Assembly: GCF_004354915.1 (NCBI RefSeq)
Contig: NZ_SMSI01000001.1
Coordinates: 2,038,497 to 2,102,496, forward strand
DNA length: 64,000 bases
From: Pseudohoeflea suaedae
GTDB lineage: Bacteria > Pseudomonadota > Alphaproteobacteria > Rhizobiales > Rhizobiaceae
Direction of reading: 5' to 3'
Shown piece by piece: positions 36,495 through 45,087 of the stretch. Position 1 is the first letter of the stretch, and every line of letters begins with the position of its first letter. The translations under genes were made by a program, and so were the position numbers. The notes under the pieces were generated by a model. The model did not search any database. It was not told where the DNA came from and worked only from the letters and a program-made list of their open reading frames with translations.

Positions 36495-37598
36495 TCAGAG
36501 AACCCGGCTCAAGGCCTCCAGAAACTGGTCGTTTTCCCAGGTCAGGCCGACGGAAACCCGGATGAAGGTCTCGTATCCCTCCTGTTTCCAGGGCTTGACC
36601 ACGACGCCGTGGTCAATCAGGCGGTCCGCGACTTCGATGGACGGCTGGCCGCAATCGACGAAAAGGAAGTTGCCCTTTGACGGCAGCACGCGCAGCCCCA
36701 TTCCTGTGAGCGTTTCGGCCATGCGCGCTCGCTCTTTCAGCGTGTGGGCGACCGCCTGATCCATGGCGTCGGTCCGGGTCATGGCGGCAAGGGCGGCAGC
36801 CTGTGCCACGGCGTTGACGTTGAAGGGCGTGCGGACGAGGTTCATGGCGCGAATGACGTCGTCGCTGTTCGATATTCCGTAGCCTATCCTCAATGCCGCC
36901 AGTCCGTAGGCCTTGGAGAATGTCCGCAGGATCAGGAGCGGCTTGTCGTGGCTTTCAAGGCGTGTGGCGGCGGAGGCAAAATCCGGGCCCGCCGCATATT
37001 CCACATAGGCTTCGTCGAGACACAGAAGGCTGTCCGGATGCTGGGCGTCGAGCAGCGCATCGAGATCCTTCGGCGTCAGCCAGAGGCCTGCCGGGTTCAT
37101 CGGATTTGCGATCAGGATGAGGCGGACCGGCCGCGCCGCTGCTTTCAGAAGTGCGGGCGTGTCGATCGAGAATTCCGACGTCAGGCCGATGCGGGTGACC
37201 TCAGCGCCCATCATGATGGCGTAGTCCTCGTGAAGGGGGAAGGAGGGGAAGAGCGTGACGACCTCGTCTCCGGCGTTCAGCGAGGCGCGGGCGAGCACGT
37301 TGAGGAGATCCTCGGACCCGTCACCAAGCACGATGCGGCTTTTCTCCGCGCCGGTCTGGGCGGCAATCTCGTCGACCAGGGCGCGCCCGGACGGATCCGG
37401 GTAGAGGAAGGGGCGAGATATGGCGTCCGCCATCGCTTTTTTGGTGGCTTCGTTCGGCCCGTGTGGGTTCTCGTTCGATGCAAGTTTTGCTATGCGACGT
37501 CCTCCGGCGCGCGCCGCGACGTCGTCGAGTGTCAGACCGGAATTATAGGGCTTGAGCGCTGCAATTTCGGATCGGGCTGAAAACCTGGGCGGGCGCAT
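36495..37598 (-). CDS. HisC-like aminotransferase (histidinol-phosphate aminotransferase family)
   Basis: 367 aa, class I/II PLP aminotransferase. PLP lysine K229 lies in TFSKAYGLAALRIGYG; LGDGSEDLLNVLARASL, NPMNPAGLWLT and LDEAYVEY complete the HisC pattern. The biosynthetic enzyme converts imidazole-acetol phosphate to histidinol phosphate. Here the gene lies beside hutF and diverges from the SDR across a HutC-type operator, so a catabolic or side role, such as imidazolepyruvate/histidine transamination, is more likely than biosynthesis. HisC-family enzymes often accept several aromatic substrates. GGAG sits six bases before the ATG. Confidence 0.88.
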   Translation of the reverse strand: MRPPRFSARSEIAALKPYNSGLTLDDVAARAGGRRIAKLASNENPHGPNEATKKAMADAISRPFLYPDPSGRALVDEIAAQTGAEKSRIVLGDGSEDLLNVLARASLNAGDEVVTLFPSFPLHEDYAIMMGAEVTRIGLTSEFSIDTPALLKAAARPVRLILIANPMNPAGLWLTPKDLDALLDAQHPDSLLCLDEAYVEYAAGPDFASAATRLESHDKPLLILRTFSKAYGLAALRIGYGISNSDDVIRAMNLVRTPFNVNAVAQAAALAAMTRTDAMDQAVAHTLKERARMAETLTGMGLRVLPSKGNFLFVDCGQPSIEVADRLIDHGVVVKPWKQEGYETFIRVSVGLTWENDQFLEALSRVL

Positions 37599-37638
37599 GA
37601 TGCTCTCCGTTGACTCGCGGGTGACGATTGGTCACTCT

Positions 37639-37650
37639 ATGTATAGACAT
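37639..37650. promoter_or_regulatory. HutC-type operator C, between HisC-like and SDR genes
   Basis: ATGTATAGACAT, an inverted repeat that differs from the other operators mainly at the centre (GTATAGAC instead of GTATATAC); the arms extend to TATGT...ACATA. It lies 41 bases from the HisC-like start and 22 bases before the SDR start. It is the weakest match of the four. Confidence 0.6.
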
Positions 37651-37672
37651 ATCAATAGGAGATCGAATTCCG

Positions 37673-38449
37673 ATGCAAGGTCAAAGTGGTTCAGGCAGCG
37701 ACGTGACGTTCGATTTCACGGGCAAGACCGTGTTCGTGACTGGCGCAAGTCGGGGTATCGGGCGCGAAATCGCCTTGTCTTTCGCCCGCGACGGAGCGCG
37801 ACTGATCCTCGGTGCGCGCAATGCCGACGCGCTCGACCGGGTGGGGCAGGAGGCCCGCTCGCTGGGAGCCGAGGTCCAAATCCTCACCCTCGACCAGCGC
37901 AATGTCGAGGATATCAAGTCCCGTGTCGCGAACCTCGGTTCCATCGATGTTCTCGTCAACAATGCCGGCGTCGAGGAGGTTCGGCCCACCCTCGAAGCCG
38001 ACGAGGCGCTGTGGGACAAGATCGTCGACACCAATCTGAAGGGTGCCTTCTTCGTCGCGCAGGCCGTGGCATCGAAGATGGCGGATGCGGGGTCCGGTTC
38101 GATCATCAACCTGGCCTCCCTGACCTCCTATGTGGGAGTGCCGGGCGCGGTGCCCTATGGTGCGTCGAAAAGCGGAATTCTCGGCATGACGCGTGCCATG
38201 GCCGCCGAATGGGCGCCGTTGGGAATACGGGTCAACGCAATCGCGCCGGGTTATTTCGAGACCGACATGACCAGCGTCTTCTACGAGAACAAGGCCTGGG
38301 TGGAGCAGATGATCTCCGGCATCCCGGCAGGCCGCCTCGGTGAGCTCTCCGATCTTTCCGGCACGGTGAAATTCCTCGCCTCCAGCGCTGCCAGATATAT
38401 AATCGGTCAATGTGTGATCATCGACGGCGGCTATCTGGCTAAGATTTAG
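37673..38449 (+). CDS. Short-chain dehydrogenase/reductase
   Basis: 258 aa classical SDR. NAD(P)-binding TGASRGIG at 23-30, NNAG near residue 100, catalytic Ser149, Tyr162 and Lys166 (YGASK). It oxidises or reduces an alcohol/carbonyl; the substrate is unknown. Start chosen at MQGQSGSG with AGGAG upstream, which leaves the operator upstream of the gene. The 107-base gap to the next ABC operon contains another operator, so the two may be separate transcripts under one regulator. Confidence 0.9.
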   Translation: MQGQSGSGSDVTFDFTGKTVFVTGASRGIGREIALSFARDGARLILGARNADALDRVGQEARSLGAEVQILTLDQRNVEDIKSRVANLGSIDVLVNNAGVEEVRPTLEADEALWDKIVDTNLKGAFFVAQAVASKMADAGSGSIINLASLTSYVGVPGAVPYGASKSGILGMTRAMAAEWAPLGIRVNAIAPGYFETDMTSVFYENKAWVEQMISGIPAGRLGELSDLSGTVKFLASSAARYIIGQCVIIDGGYLAKI

Positions 38450-38494
38450 GCGATGGCGAATTTTCCGCCAAAAGCCCACCCTGAGGCGAAAAAC

Positions 38495-38506
38495 AAGTAT
38501 ATACTT
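38495..38506. promoter_or_regulatory. HutC-type operator D, upstream of Pot-type ABC operon
   Basis: AAGTATATACTT, a perfect 12-bp palindrome with the same GTATATAC core, 51 bases before the ATPase start. It links the transporter and the downstream dehydrogenases to the hut genes. Confidence 0.75.
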
Positions 38507-38556
38507 TTAATCCGAGAAGTGCTTAGCTTCGCTCAAAGCAGATTGCAGGGGCAACG

Positions 38557-39690
38557 ATGACAGACCGATCCGCCGCACAATACGCACCCGCAGACGGCGC
38601 CCGCGAGATCGCGGTGCGTGCGAGCCACGTCTCGATGGACTTCGGCGGCGGTGTTCTGGCGGTGGATGATGCGAGCTTCGAGCTGGAGAAGGGCAGGTTC
38701 CTGACGATCCTCGGTCCCTCCGGCTCCGGCAAGACGACGCTGCTGCGGATGATCGCGGGCTTTCAGAAGCAGACCGCCGGCGAGATAACGATCAACGGCA
38801 AGGCTGTCGGGGCGGCGCCGCCGCATCGCCGCTCGATCGGAATGGTGTTCCAGCGGCTTGCCCTGTTTCCCCACATGACCGCCGCCGAGAATGTTGCGTT
38901 CCCGCTGAAGATGCGCCGTTTCGATCCCCGGACGATCCCGGACCGGGTGAACGGATTTCTGGAACTGGTCAAACTCGGCGGCTACGGCAATCGCCGGATC
39001 AACGAGCTGTCGGGCGGCCAGCAGCAGCGCGTCGCCATCGCCCGCGCCCTGGTCTTCGAGCCGGATCTCCTTCTTCTCGACGAGCCGCTCGCCGCCCTCG
39101 ACGTCAAATTGCGCGAGGAGATGCAGCTCGAGTTCCGCCGTATCCAGCACGAACTCGGCGTCACGACGATCAATGTGACCCACGACCAGCGCGAGGCCCT
39201 TGTCGTCTCGGACGATATCATCGTCATGGACGGCGGACGCATTCAGCAGCACGCTAAGCCCGTCGAGCTGTATCGCGCACCGACCAATCCTTTCGTCGCC
39301 GGCTTTCTCGGCCTGTCTTCCTTCGTTGAGGGCAAGGCGACCGCCGACGGCGATCTCCAGTCGGGCGACCTCAAGGTTCTCGGCGTTTCGGCGGGCGATG
39401 TGACGGAGGGTGTTCCCGTCATCGCGGCAATCCGCGCCGAACAGATCCGCCTCGCCAGGTCCGCGCCGGCGCTCGGCGCGTGCGAGATGCAGCTGGATGC
39501 CACCGTCATCGATACGATTTTCGAGGGTGAGCGGCAGATGTACATCGTCGAGGCAGCGTCTCTGCCCGGTACGACCTTCCGCGTCTACCACCACGACCCC
39601 GAAGGTTTCGGCCTTTTCGATATTGGCGATCCGGTTGCCATCGGCTGGAATCGTCGCGACCTGAAGATCTTTCGCCACGCAGCAGAATGA
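38557..39690 (+). CDS. ABC transporter ATP-binding protein (PotA-type)
   Basis: 377 aa. ABC ATPase of the spermidine/putrescine/Fe(3+) class: Walker A GPSGSGKTT, LSGGQQQRVAIARAL, Walker B LLLLDEPLAALD, H-loop THDQREAL, followed by a C-terminal TOBE-like regulatory domain (residues 290-377). It energises the importer encoded by the next three genes. The first gene of a putative operon that continues to the FMN dehydrogenase. Confidence 0.92.
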   Translation: MTDRSAAQYAPADGAREIAVRASHVSMDFGGGVLAVDDASFELEKGRFLTILGPSGSGKTTLLRMIAGFQKQTAGEITINGKAVGAAPPHRRSIGMVFQRLALFPHMTAAENVAFPLKMRRFDPRTIPDRVNGFLELVKLGGYGNRRINELSGGQQQRVAIARALVFEPDLLLLDEPLAALDVKLREEMQLEFRRIQHELGVTTINVTHDQREALVVSDDIIVMDGGRIQQHAKPVELYRAPTNPFVAGFLGLSSFVEGKATADGDLQSGDLKVLGVSAGDVTEGVPVIAAIRAEQIRLARSAPALGACEMQLDATVIDTIFEGERQMYIVEAASLPGTTFRVYHHDPEGFGLFDIGDPVAIGWNRRDLKIFRHAAE

Positions 39691-39727
39691 CAATAATAAC
39701 AGCTGCATACCTCAGAGGAGACTATCA

Positions 39728-40825
39728 ATGCATAAGCCATTTACCCGCCGTAGCGTTCTTCGTGCCGGCGTAGCTACCGGCGGCGCGGCACTGCTCGCCT
39801 CCATGCCCACCCGGCATGTGTTCGCCCAGGAGCCCGAAAAGCCGTCCGAAATCATCGTGCGTGCATGGGGCGGTGAGTGGGTCGAGGCGCTCAAGAAGGG
39901 CGTGTCCGACCGCTTCACGGAGATGACGGGCATCAATGTTCGTCACGACCTGACCGAGGACAACGAAATCCAGCCCAAGCTCTGGGCCGCAGTGGCACAG
40001 GGTCGCGTTCCGCCGATCCACGTCAACTGGGACACCACCACCAATGCCACCAAGTCGGCGCTGCGTGGCGTGACCGAGGACCTTTCGGACCTCGCAAACC
40101 TCGCCAACACCACGGAACTCGCCAAGCCGGTCGGTCTCGAAGGCTATCCGATCGTCAACACCTATGGCTACGTCTACGTCCTGGCCTATCGTCCGGAAGC
40201 GTTCCCGGACGGCCCGCCGAAGTCGTGGCGCGATCTGCTCGATCCGAAGTTCAAGGGCCGCGTCGCGCTCTACAATGACGGCATCGGCTTCCATTTCCCC
40301 GCTCAGGTCGCCGGCGGCGGTTCGCTGGACGATATCCCGGACAACATGGAACCGTGCTGGGATTTCGTGCGCGAAATGAAGGCGCAGAACCCGCTTCTGG
40401 GCGAAGACCCGGATTTCACCACCTGGTTCCAGAACGGTGAAATCGATGCGGCCTGCACGATCTCGACGAACGCCCTCGCTGCCAAGAAGAACGGCGTCGA
40501 GCTGGCCTGGACCGTGCCGGAAGAAGGCTGCAAGTTCGACACCGACTGCCTGTGGGTGCCGAAGAACCTTCCCGAGAACGAAGCCTATTGGGCCAAGCAG
40601 TACGTCAACCTCGCCCTGTCGCAGGAAAGCCAGCAGGTCTGGCTCGACGGCCTCGGACTGCCCGGCGTCGTGCCCGGCCTGACCCCGCCGGAAGGACTGG
40701 AAAACGATCCGTCCTATCCGACCAAGCCCGAGGATTTCAAACACCTGATCCGCATCTCCTCGGCGGTCCAGGTCCAGAACGAGAGCGACTGGTTCGCGAA
40801 GTTCAAGGAAATCATGCAGGGCTAA
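39728..40825 (+). CDS. ABC transporter substrate-binding protein (PotD-like, Tat signal)
   Basis: 365 aa. The N-terminus TRRSVLRAGVATGGAALLAS is a twin-arginine signal, with cleavage near VFA-QEP at residue 34-35, so the protein is exported folded. The rest is the extracellular solute-binding family 1/8 fold of polyamine-type transporters (WGGEWVEALKKGVSDRFTE; NTYGYVYVLAYRPEAFPD; WRDLLDPKFKGRVAL). The ligand is unknown; operator D suggests a histidine-related or imidazole compound. GAGGAG precedes the ATG. Two stem-loops follow. Confidence 0.92.
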   Translation: MHKPFTRRSVLRAGVATGGAALLASMPTRHVFAQEPEKPSEIIVRAWGGEWVEALKKGVSDRFTEMTGINVRHDLTEDNEIQPKLWAAVAQGRVPPIHVNWDTTTNATKSALRGVTEDLSDLANLANTTELAKPVGLEGYPIVNTYGYVYVLAYRPEAFPDGPPKSWRDLLDPKFKGRVALYNDGIGFHFPAQVAGGGSLDDIPDNMEPCWDFVREMKAQNPLLGEDPDFTTWFQNGEIDAACTISTNALAAKKNGVELAWTVPEEGCKFDTDCLWVPKNLPENEAYWAKQYVNLALSQESQQVWLDGLGLPGVVPGLTPPEGLENDPSYPTKPEDFKHLIRISSAVQVQNESDWFAKFKEIMQG

Positions 40826-40835
40826 GTGCGTCTGC

Positions 40836-40867
40836 ACCGGCGCGCAACATGCGTTCGCGCCGGTTTT
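40836..40867 (+). terminator. Stem-loop 1 after binding-protein gene
   Basis: ACCGGCGCG and CGCGCCGGT pair over 9 bp around an 11-base loop, followed by TTTT. It is terminator-like but lies inside an operon, so it may reduce read-through to the permeases or protect the 3' end of the binding-protein message. Confidence 0.55.
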
Positions 40868-40873
40868 GCCTCG

Positions 40874-40909
40874 AGTGGCGCGCCGACCGTCCACGGCCGG
40901 CGCGCCACT
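40874..40909 (+). other. Stem-loop 2 before permease gene
   Basis: AGTGGCGCGCCG and CGGCGCGCCACT pair over 12 bp around a 12-base loop, directly after the first stem-loop. There is no T run, which favours an RNA-stabilising or processing structure over a second terminator. Confidence 0.55.
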
Positions 40910-40945
40910 GGAAACCTGCCGCAGATAAATCGGAACGACGGACTG

Positions 40946-41911
40946 ATGCCGCAAACCCCGTCCAGCAACCAAACGCCCAGGACCTTCAGATATCCCTTGC
41001 GGTGGCGCGTCATGGATGCGCTGAACCGAACGCTGGATATCGTCTGGCCGGCGCGCATGATGCCCTACACCGGCTGGGCGCTGCTGATGCCGGCGCTGTT
41101 GCTCGTCGGCCTGCTTGTGCTTGGCCTTTTCCAGATGGCCGACAGTTCGCTGCATACGCTCGATCGTTCGACATTCCTGCCGTCGGAAAATTACACGCTG
41201 GAGAACTATCGCACGGTCGTCGAGAACGCGACTTACGGGAAGATCATCTGGCGATCTGTCCTCGGTGCGGTGCTGACCGTCTTCTTCACGCTCCTGCTGG
41301 CGCTGCCCTATTCCTACATCATGGTCCGGACTTCGAGTTCGGCCGTGCGCAAGGTCCTGCTCGTCACGCTGTTCCTGCCGTTCTTCATCGGTCAGGTGGT
41401 GCGCGCCTACGGTCTTCTGATCATTCTCGGCACCACGGGCGTTGCCAATAATGCACTGGGGCTCGTCGGCGTGGAGCCGATCCGCCTCCTGTTCAATTTT
41501 CCTGCCGTCGTCTTCGGCCTCGTGCAGTACATGCTGCCATTTGCGGTTCTCATGCTGGCACCGGCGCTGACCGCCATTCCGCGCGAGACGGAGACTGCCG
41601 CGGCCTCTCTCGGCGCGAACTGGCTCCAGAGTTTCCGCCATGTGGTGATCCCGATGGCCAAGCCGGGCCTGATCGGGGCGGGCCTCGTCGTCGGAACCTT
41701 GGCGCTGACCGACTTCGCCATGCCGGCCATGCTGGGCGGCGGTTCGCAGGACTTCATCGCCAACGCGATCTATGACCAGTTTTTCCGCACCGCCGACCAG
41801 GGCCTCGGCGCGGCGCTGGCGCTTATGCTGGTTGTCCTCGGATCGGTGTTCGTCGCCATCGTCATTTCGATATTCGGCGCCGGAACGCTCGGCATGGGAG
41901 GAAAGAAATGA
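40946..41911 (+). CDS. ABC transporter permease (PotB-type)
   Basis: 321 aa, about six membrane helices plus an N-terminal cytoplasmic extension. The EAA loop lies near PRETETAAASLGANWLQSFR. Start uncertain: the ATG giving MPQTPSSNQT was chosen because it follows both stem-loops; MDALNRTLD at 41012 is an alternative, and neither has a strong ribosome site. It overlaps the second permease by ATGA. Confidence 0.88.
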   Translation: MPQTPSSNQTPRTFRYPLRWRVMDALNRTLDIVWPARMMPYTGWALLMPALLLVGLLVLGLFQMADSSLHTLDRSTFLPSENYTLENYRTVVENATYGKIIWRSVLGAVLTVFFTLLLALPYSYIMVRTSSSAVRKVLLVTLFLPFFIGQVVRAYGLLIILGTTGVANNALGLVGVEPIRLLFNFPAVVFGLVQYMLPFAVLMLAPALTAIPRETETAAASLGANWLQSFRHVVIPMAKPGLIGAGLVVGTLALTDFAMPAMLGGGSQDFIANAIYDQFFRTADQGLGAALALMLVVLGSVFVAIVISIFGAGTLGMGGKK

Positions 41912-42705
41912 CCGCCGTGTCGCAACGTTTCCTGTTCTGGACCATCGTCTGGTTCTGCATCCTCATCCTGTCGGTGCCGACGATCATCGTGGTTGGCGCA
42001 TCGTTCACCACCGCCAACATGATCTCGTTTCCGCCCGAAGGCTTCACATTCAGGTGGTATGAGAAGATCGCGCTCGCACGCGATCTCCAGCAGGCTTTCA
42101 TCCGCTCGCTGTTTGTCTCCACGGTCTGCCTCATCGTCTCCGTTCCCATCGGAACGCTGGCGGGCCTAGCGCTGGCGCGTTTCCGGATCCGCTTCGCCAA
42201 TCTGGTCCAAGTCTATCTGCTCCTGCCGTTCACGATTCCGCTGATCGGGTCGGGCATCGGCATGATGCTGATCTTCGGCGAATGGCGCATCCTGGGCAGT
42301 CTCTGGCCGATCGGTGTCGCGCTCGCGGTGATCAACCTTCCTTTCATCATCTGGTCGGTCTCGTCTGCCGCCGGGGCGCTCGACAGCGATCTCGAGCTTG
42401 CCGCGTCGAGCTGCGGGGCAGGGCGGTTCGAAACCTTCTGGTACGTCACGCTGCCGGGCGTCATGCCCGGTGTCATCACCGGCGGTCTCCTGATGTTCGT
42501 TCTGGCGATGAGCGAATTTCTCGTCTCCCTCCTTCTCACCGACGCGCGCACCGTCACCTTGCCGGTTCAGATCTACAACAACATCCGGTCGATCATCACG
42601 CCGGATCTGGCCGCGGTCTCGTCCGTGTTCGTCGTCATCGCTCTGTTTGCGGTCTGGCTTCTCGACCGCCTCGTGGGCCTCGAAATCTTCCTGAAATCCA
42701 AATGA
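41908..42705 (+). CDS. ABC transporter permease (PotC-type)
   Basis: 265 aa, six membrane helices; the EAA loop is seen in DLELAASSCGAGRFETFWYV. It pairs with the PotB-type permease to form the channel. The HisD-like gene begins 53 bases later, so the dehydrogenases are probably co-transcribed with the importer. Confidence 0.92.
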   Translation: MTAVSQRFLFWTIVWFCILILSVPTIIVVGASFTTANMISFPPEGFTFRWYEKIALARDLQQAFIRSLFVSTVCLIVSVPIGTLAGLALARFRIRFANLVQVYLLLPFTIPLIGSGIGMMLIFGEWRILGSLWPIGVALAVINLPFIIWSVSSAAGALDSDLELAASSCGAGRFETFWYVTLPGVMPGVITGGLLMFVLAMSEFLVSLLLTDARTVTLPVQIYNNIRSIITPDLAAVSSVFVVIALFAVWLLDRLVGLEIFLKSK

Positions 42706-42757
42706 TGGCTGGCCGGGCTCGATTGCTGCCACCACTCGCTGACTGAAAGGGTTTGTC

Positions 42758-44086
42758 ATGTCCGACATCAACGTCCAGAAACTCGCCGGCCTCGGCGACG
42801 CAGAGCGCGCAGCGCTTGTCCGCCGGTCCGAATCGGATTTGTCCTTCTTCCTCGAAAAGGTCCAGCCGATCATCGATGCGGTGAAGAACGAAGGCGATGC
42901 CGCGCTCGTGCGCTACGGACGCGATTTCGACAAGGCTGCGTCGCTGACCGCCGAAACGCTGCAGGTTTCGGAAGCCGAGTTCGACGAGGCATTCGGCCTG
43001 GTCGACGACAAGGTGATCGAAGCAATCCGCTTCGGCATCGGCAACATCAAAAACTTCCATGAAGAACAGGCACCCGAGGCGATGTGGCTCAAGGAAGTGC
43101 GTCCGGGCGCCTTCGCCGGTGACCGCTATCTGCCGATCAACTCGGTCGCGCTCTACGTGCCGCGCGGCAAGGGGTCCTTCCCCTCCGTCACCATGATGAC
43201 GGCGGTTCCGGGCGTCGTCGCCAAGGTGCCGAATCTCGCCATCTTCACGCCGCCCGGACCGGATGGGAAGGTGGATGCCGCGACCCTCGTCGCTGCCCGG
43301 ATTGCCGGCGTCGAAACCGTCTACAAATGCGGCGGCGCGCAGGCGGTGGCAGCCGCCGCCTACGGCACCGAAACGGTGAGGAAGGCGCACAAGATCGTCG
43401 GTCCGGGCAGCCCCTGGGTGGTCGCCGCCAAGCGTCTGCTCGCGGGCATCATCGATCCGGGCCTTCCCGCAGGTCCGTCGGAATGCGTCATCCTCGCCGA
43501 CGACACCGTATCGGGACGCCTTGCCGGAATGGACCTTCTGATCGAGGCCGAGCATGGTCCCGACAGTTCCGCTTGGCTGGTCACGCCGTCCGAGCGCGTG
43601 GTGGAGGAGGCGCTTGCCGCACTTCCGGAACTCTGGGGCAAGATGACCGAACAGCGGGTCGAGTTCTCGCGCACCGTGCTGACCGGTCAGTCGGGCGGCA
43701 TCGTGCTGGCGAAGGACATGGATGACGCCTGTGCCTTCGTCAACGAATACGCACCGGAACATCTCGAGATCCTGTCGACCAAGCCCTTCGACTATCTCGG
43801 CGAGATCACCGAGGCTTCGGAAATTCTGCTTGGCACACACACGCCGGTGTCGATTGCGAATTTTGCGCTTGGCCCGAATGCCGTGCTTCCGACGTCTAGG
43901 GGTGCCAATACCTATGGTCCGCTGTCCGTATCCGACTTCGTGCGCCGCAGCTCCATCGGCTACGTCACCGAAAAGGGCTACCCGGAAATGGCGAAGGCCG
44001 CCAAGACGCTTGCGGAGTATGAGGGCTTCTCCTCGCACGCCAATGCCGTCAGCGATCTGCGCCAAGAGTATCTGAAGGACATCTGA
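42758..44086 (+). CDS. HisD-like dehydrogenase with altered zinc and substrate residues
   Basis: 442 aa, histidinol dehydrogenase family. Aligned to E. coli HisD with a constant offset of +8, the catalytic pair E334-H335 (APEHLEI) and ligands H266 and H427 are kept. But Gln259 becomes E263, Asp360 becomes N368 and His367 becomes A375; the NAD/substrate region reads GPGSPWV rather than GPGN-Y. This is therefore probably not the biosynthetic enzyme. Paralogs of this kind include HpsN, a dihydroxypropanesulfonate dehydrogenase. In this operon, controlled from a hut-type operator, oxidation of an imidazole alcohol or another diol by NAD+ is possible. It overlaps the next gene by TGATG. Confidence 0.88.
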   Translation: MSDINVQKLAGLGDAERAALVRRSESDLSFFLEKVQPIIDAVKNEGDAALVRYGRDFDKAASLTAETLQVSEAEFDEAFGLVDDKVIEAIRFGIGNIKNFHEEQAPEAMWLKEVRPGAFAGDRYLPINSVALYVPRGKGSFPSVTMMTAVPGVVAKVPNLAIFTPPGPDGKVDAATLVAARIAGVETVYKCGGAQAVAAAAYGTETVRKAHKIVGPGSPWVVAAKRLLAGIIDPGLPAGPSECVILADDTVSGRLAGMDLLIEAEHGPDSSAWLVTPSERVVEEALAALPELWGKMTEQRVEFSRTVLTGQSGGIVLAKDMDDACAFVNEYAPEHLEILSTKPFDYLGEITEASEILLGTHTPVSIANFALGPNAVLPTSRGANTYGPLSVSDFVRRSSIGYVTEKGYPEMAKAAKTLAEYEGFSSHANAVSDLRQEYLKDI

Positions 44087-45087
44087 TGGAAGCGGTACGC
44101 CTTCACGGGGTGGGTGACCTGCGCTTCGAGACGGTTTCCACCCCTGCCGCTCCCGCGCAGGATGAAGTGACCCTGGCGGTTTCCGTCGCGGGCATCTGCG
44201 GCTCCGACCTCCACAATTATCGGACCGGCGCATGGATCAGCCGCGCGCCCTCGGTGGCCGGACACGAGTTCACCGGCACGGTGACGGCTGTCGGCGCGGC
44301 TGTCTCCCGTGTGGCGATCGGCGACCGGGTGATCGTCGATAGCCGCTACATCTGCGGAAAATGCCCGTCTTGCCGGAACGGCGTGGGGCAGGTCTGCTCC
44401 CATCTCGGGTTCCTGGGTGAGGTCATCGATGGCGGCTTTGCCGAACAGGTCACCTTGCCGGGCCGCAATGTGCTCAAGGCGCCCGCAGGCGTGTCCGACG
44501 AACATCTCGCCATGGCCGAGCCGCTGGCCGTGGCTTTGCATGCTCTCAAACTCATGGATGTCCCGGACGGCGCGGAAATCGTTGTGACGGGATGCGGACC
44601 CATCGGTGGCCTGATCACGCTGCTTGCGACGCGCGCCGGGCATCCCGTGTTGATCGTCGACCGCAATGCCGCCCGGACCGGGCTGGTGGCTGAAGCCGCA
44701 GGCGCAAAAGTCTTCGACCTCGATGGGTTGGCCGCGCATTACTATCGCCATGCCGTCGATACGACGGGAAATGCCCATGTGATCAAGGGGCTTCTTTCCA
44801 CCATAGCCGGTGCGAGCCGGCTGGGGCTTGTCGGCATCGGGAATGCTGCGGACATCATCGATCCGGTTCATCTTGTCGAGCGCGAGATCGCCCTCGTCGG
44901 CTGTCATGCCTTCAACGACGAACTGGCCATGATCGGCGACATGCTGCCCGACCTGGCTCCGCATCTCGATCCCTTTATCGAGAGCATCGTCGCCCTGGCT
45001 GACGTTCCGGCTGCCTATGACCGGCTGCTCGCGGGCCGGACCACCGGCATCAAGACGCTTGTGAAGATTGGAGAAACCGGTGGCTGA
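44086..45087 (+). CDS. Zinc-dependent medium-chain alcohol dehydrogenase
   Basis: 333 aa MDR enzyme. Catalytic zinc site in GICGSDLH and GHEF, structural zinc cysteines in CGKCPSCRNGVGQVC, nucleotide-binding GCGPIGG. The pattern is that of sorbitol/threonine/L-idonate-type dehydrogenases acting on polyols or hydroxy-amino acids. The substrate is not predictable. It overlaps both the HisD-like gene and the following kinase-like gene, so it is translated with them. Confidence 0.9.
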   Translation: MEAVRLHGVGDLRFETVSTPAAPAQDEVTLAVSVAGICGSDLHNYRTGAWISRAPSVAGHEFTGTVTAVGAAVSRVAIGDRVIVDSRYICGKCPSCRNGVGQVCSHLGFLGEVIDGGFAEQVTLPGRNVLKAPAGVSDEHLAMAEPLAVALHALKLMDVPDGAEIVVTGCGPIGGLITLLATRAGHPVLIVDRNAARTGLVAEAAGAKVFDLDGLAAHYYRHAVDTTGNAHVIKGLLSTIAGASRLGLVGIGNAADIIDPVHLVEREIALVGCHAFNDELAMIGDMLPDLAPHLDPFIESIVALADVPAAYDRLLAGRTTGIKTLVKIGETGG

